Shown: positions 5,750 to 6,403 of the stretch, in pieces | Layout of the letters: the number at the start of each line of letters is the position of its first letter | Numbering within the stretch: position 1 is the first letter of the stretch | Assembly: GCA_017543005.1 (NCBI GenBank) | Contig: JAFWEA010000328.1 | Span: 1-6,403, forward strand | Direction: 5' to 3' | Length of the DNA stretch: 6,403 bases | Origin: Solobacterium sp. | GTDB lineage: Bacteria; Bacillota_I; Bacilli_A; Erysipelotrichales; Erysipelotrichaceae | Program-made: the position numbers and the translations under genes | The notes under the pieces: generated by a model | What the model was told of the DNA's origin: nothing | Database searches by the model: none | Seen by the model: only the letters and a program-made list of their open reading frames with translations

Positions 5750-6403
5750 AAGAAAGTTCCCGTCCATCCAGGTGACGAAGAAACAGGAAGCCCGCCTGCG
5801 GGCCGGGCATCCCTGGGTCTATGATACGGAAATCACTTCCGAAATCCCGGAGATCGTCAACGGTTCCCTGGTGGATGTGATGAACCAGAAGAATCATTAT
5901 CTGGGCACCGGGCTGTGGAGTGAACAGTCCAAAATCCGTGTCAGGCTGCTTTCGGCCAATGCCAATGAAGTCTTTAATGATGCCTTTTTTGCCCGCCGGA
6001 CGGAATATGCGCTGGCCTACCGGGAAAAGGTGATGGGGGAGGATTTTGCGTCCTGCCGGCTGATCCATGGCGAAGCGGACGGCCTGCCGGGGGTTACAGT
6101 GGACCGCTATGGGGATATCCTGGCGGCTGAAGTGCTTTCCTATGGCATGGAACAGCGCAAGACAATCATCTATGACGCTTTGATCAGCGGGCTGAAAAAG
6201 CGCGGTGTAACAGTGCGCGGCATCTATGAGCGCAACGAAGGGGCCCTGCGGCAGAAAGAAGGCCTGCCGCTGGAGAAGGGCTGGTACGTCCATGGCATGG
6301 CTGTGCCGGAAGAAACCGTGTTCCCCATTACAGAAAACGGCATCCGCTACATGGTGGATGTGGAGAACGGTCAGAAGACAGGTTTTTTCCTGGATCAGAA
6401 ATA
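5739..6403 (+). CDS. rlmI: RlmI-family class I SAM-dependent rRNA methyltransferase (23S rRNA m5C type), 3' truncated by window end
   Basis: 221 residues are visible of a family normally near 390-400, and no stop is reached, so the C-terminal catalytic domain lies beyond the window. Residues 10-72 form the N-terminal PUA-like RNA-binding domain ('KKQEARLRAGHPWVYDTEI' is the typical entry, followed by 'GSLVDVMNQ.NHYLGTGLWS'). 'RLIHGEADGLPGVTVDRYGD' (107-126) is the signature of the RlmI/YccW family hinge, and 'ENGQKTGFFLDQK' (209-221) is the hallmark stretch just before the SAM-binding Rossmann domain. E. coli RlmI makes m5C1962 in 23S rRNA; the same role is inferred here, but other family members exist, so the exact site is uncertain. 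The start ATG overlaps the redoxin stop by 11 nt and has GGAGGA at 8 nt. It shares the extended -10 promoter of the redoxin. Confidence 0.9.
   Translation, partial: MKTERKFPSIQVTKKQEARLRAGHPWVYDTEITSEIPEIVNGSLVDVMNQKNHYLGTGLWSEQSKIRVRLLSANANEVFNDAFFARRTEYALAYREKVMGEDFASCRLIHGEADGLPGVTVDRYGDILAAEVLSYGMEQRKTIIYDALISGLKKRGVTVRGIYERNEGALRQKEGLPLEKGWYVHGMAVPEETVFPITENGIRYMVDVENGQKTGFFLDQK

Noticed and set aside
4976..5767. Minus-strand open frame of 263 codons across the intergenic region and opposite the redoxin
   Set aside because: It reads through the divergent promoters and antisense to a clear thioredoxin-fold gene, with no recognisable domain.
5643..6293. Minus-strand open frame of 216 codons opposite rlmI
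   Set aside because: The opposite strand encodes clear RlmI motifs, and the antisense product has none.

Overview
The window reads as ordinary chromosomal sequence from a GC-moderate (mid-50s % by eye) low-complexity-poor bacterium. Strong GGAGG-type Shine-Dalgarno sites, tight operons and the family mix (Gram-positive-style TrmA-type methyltransferase, MBOAT plus DHHW-protein pair) suggest a Bacillota member, possibly an Erysipelotrichia/Clostridia-like gut lineage. That assignment is an inference with low confidence, because no rRNA or marker gene is present. No tRNA, rRNA, CRISPR array, insertion sequence or phage gene was seen.

Layout. (1) Positions 1-324, plus strand: the 3' end of a YbaK/EbsC-type aminoacyl-tRNA deacylase-domain gene, closed by a strong hairpin terminator (324-348) lying between two convergent genes. 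(2) Positions 351-5058, minus strand: a four-gene operon transcribed right to left with gaps of only 1-4 nt. Its order is an MBOAT O-acyltransferase (AlgI-like), a membrane-anchored DHHW/AlgX-AlgJ-like SGNH protein, a TrmA/RlmD-type RNA uracil-C5 methyltransferase, and an RluA-family pseudouridine synthase. (3) Positions 5059-5176: a divergent intergenic region with two extended -10 promoters arranged as mirror images within a 13-bp inverted repeat, and a hairpin at the predicted 5' end of the plus transcript. (4) Positions 5177-6403, plus strand: a small thioredoxin-fold redoxin with a CxxC motif, overlapping by 11 nt an RlmI-type 23S rRNA m5C methyltransferase that runs off the window.

How they fit together. 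Two themes share the locus. Four genes act on tRNA or rRNA (deacylase, pseudouridine synthase, two methyltransferases). The MBOAT/DHHW pair is the classic two-part machine for moving an acyl group (usually acetyl) across the membrane onto an extracellular polysaccharide. No glycosyltransferase or polymer synthase is in the window, so the acceptor is unknown. The most notable non-coding signal is the divergent promoter region. Both -10 elements sit inside copies of a near-palindrome of the form TTCCTRTTATAAYAGGAA, a plausible shared operator for both operons. An unusual coding feature is the RlmD-like enzyme, which keeps all catalytic motifs but appears to have lost two of the four family iron-sulfur cysteines.
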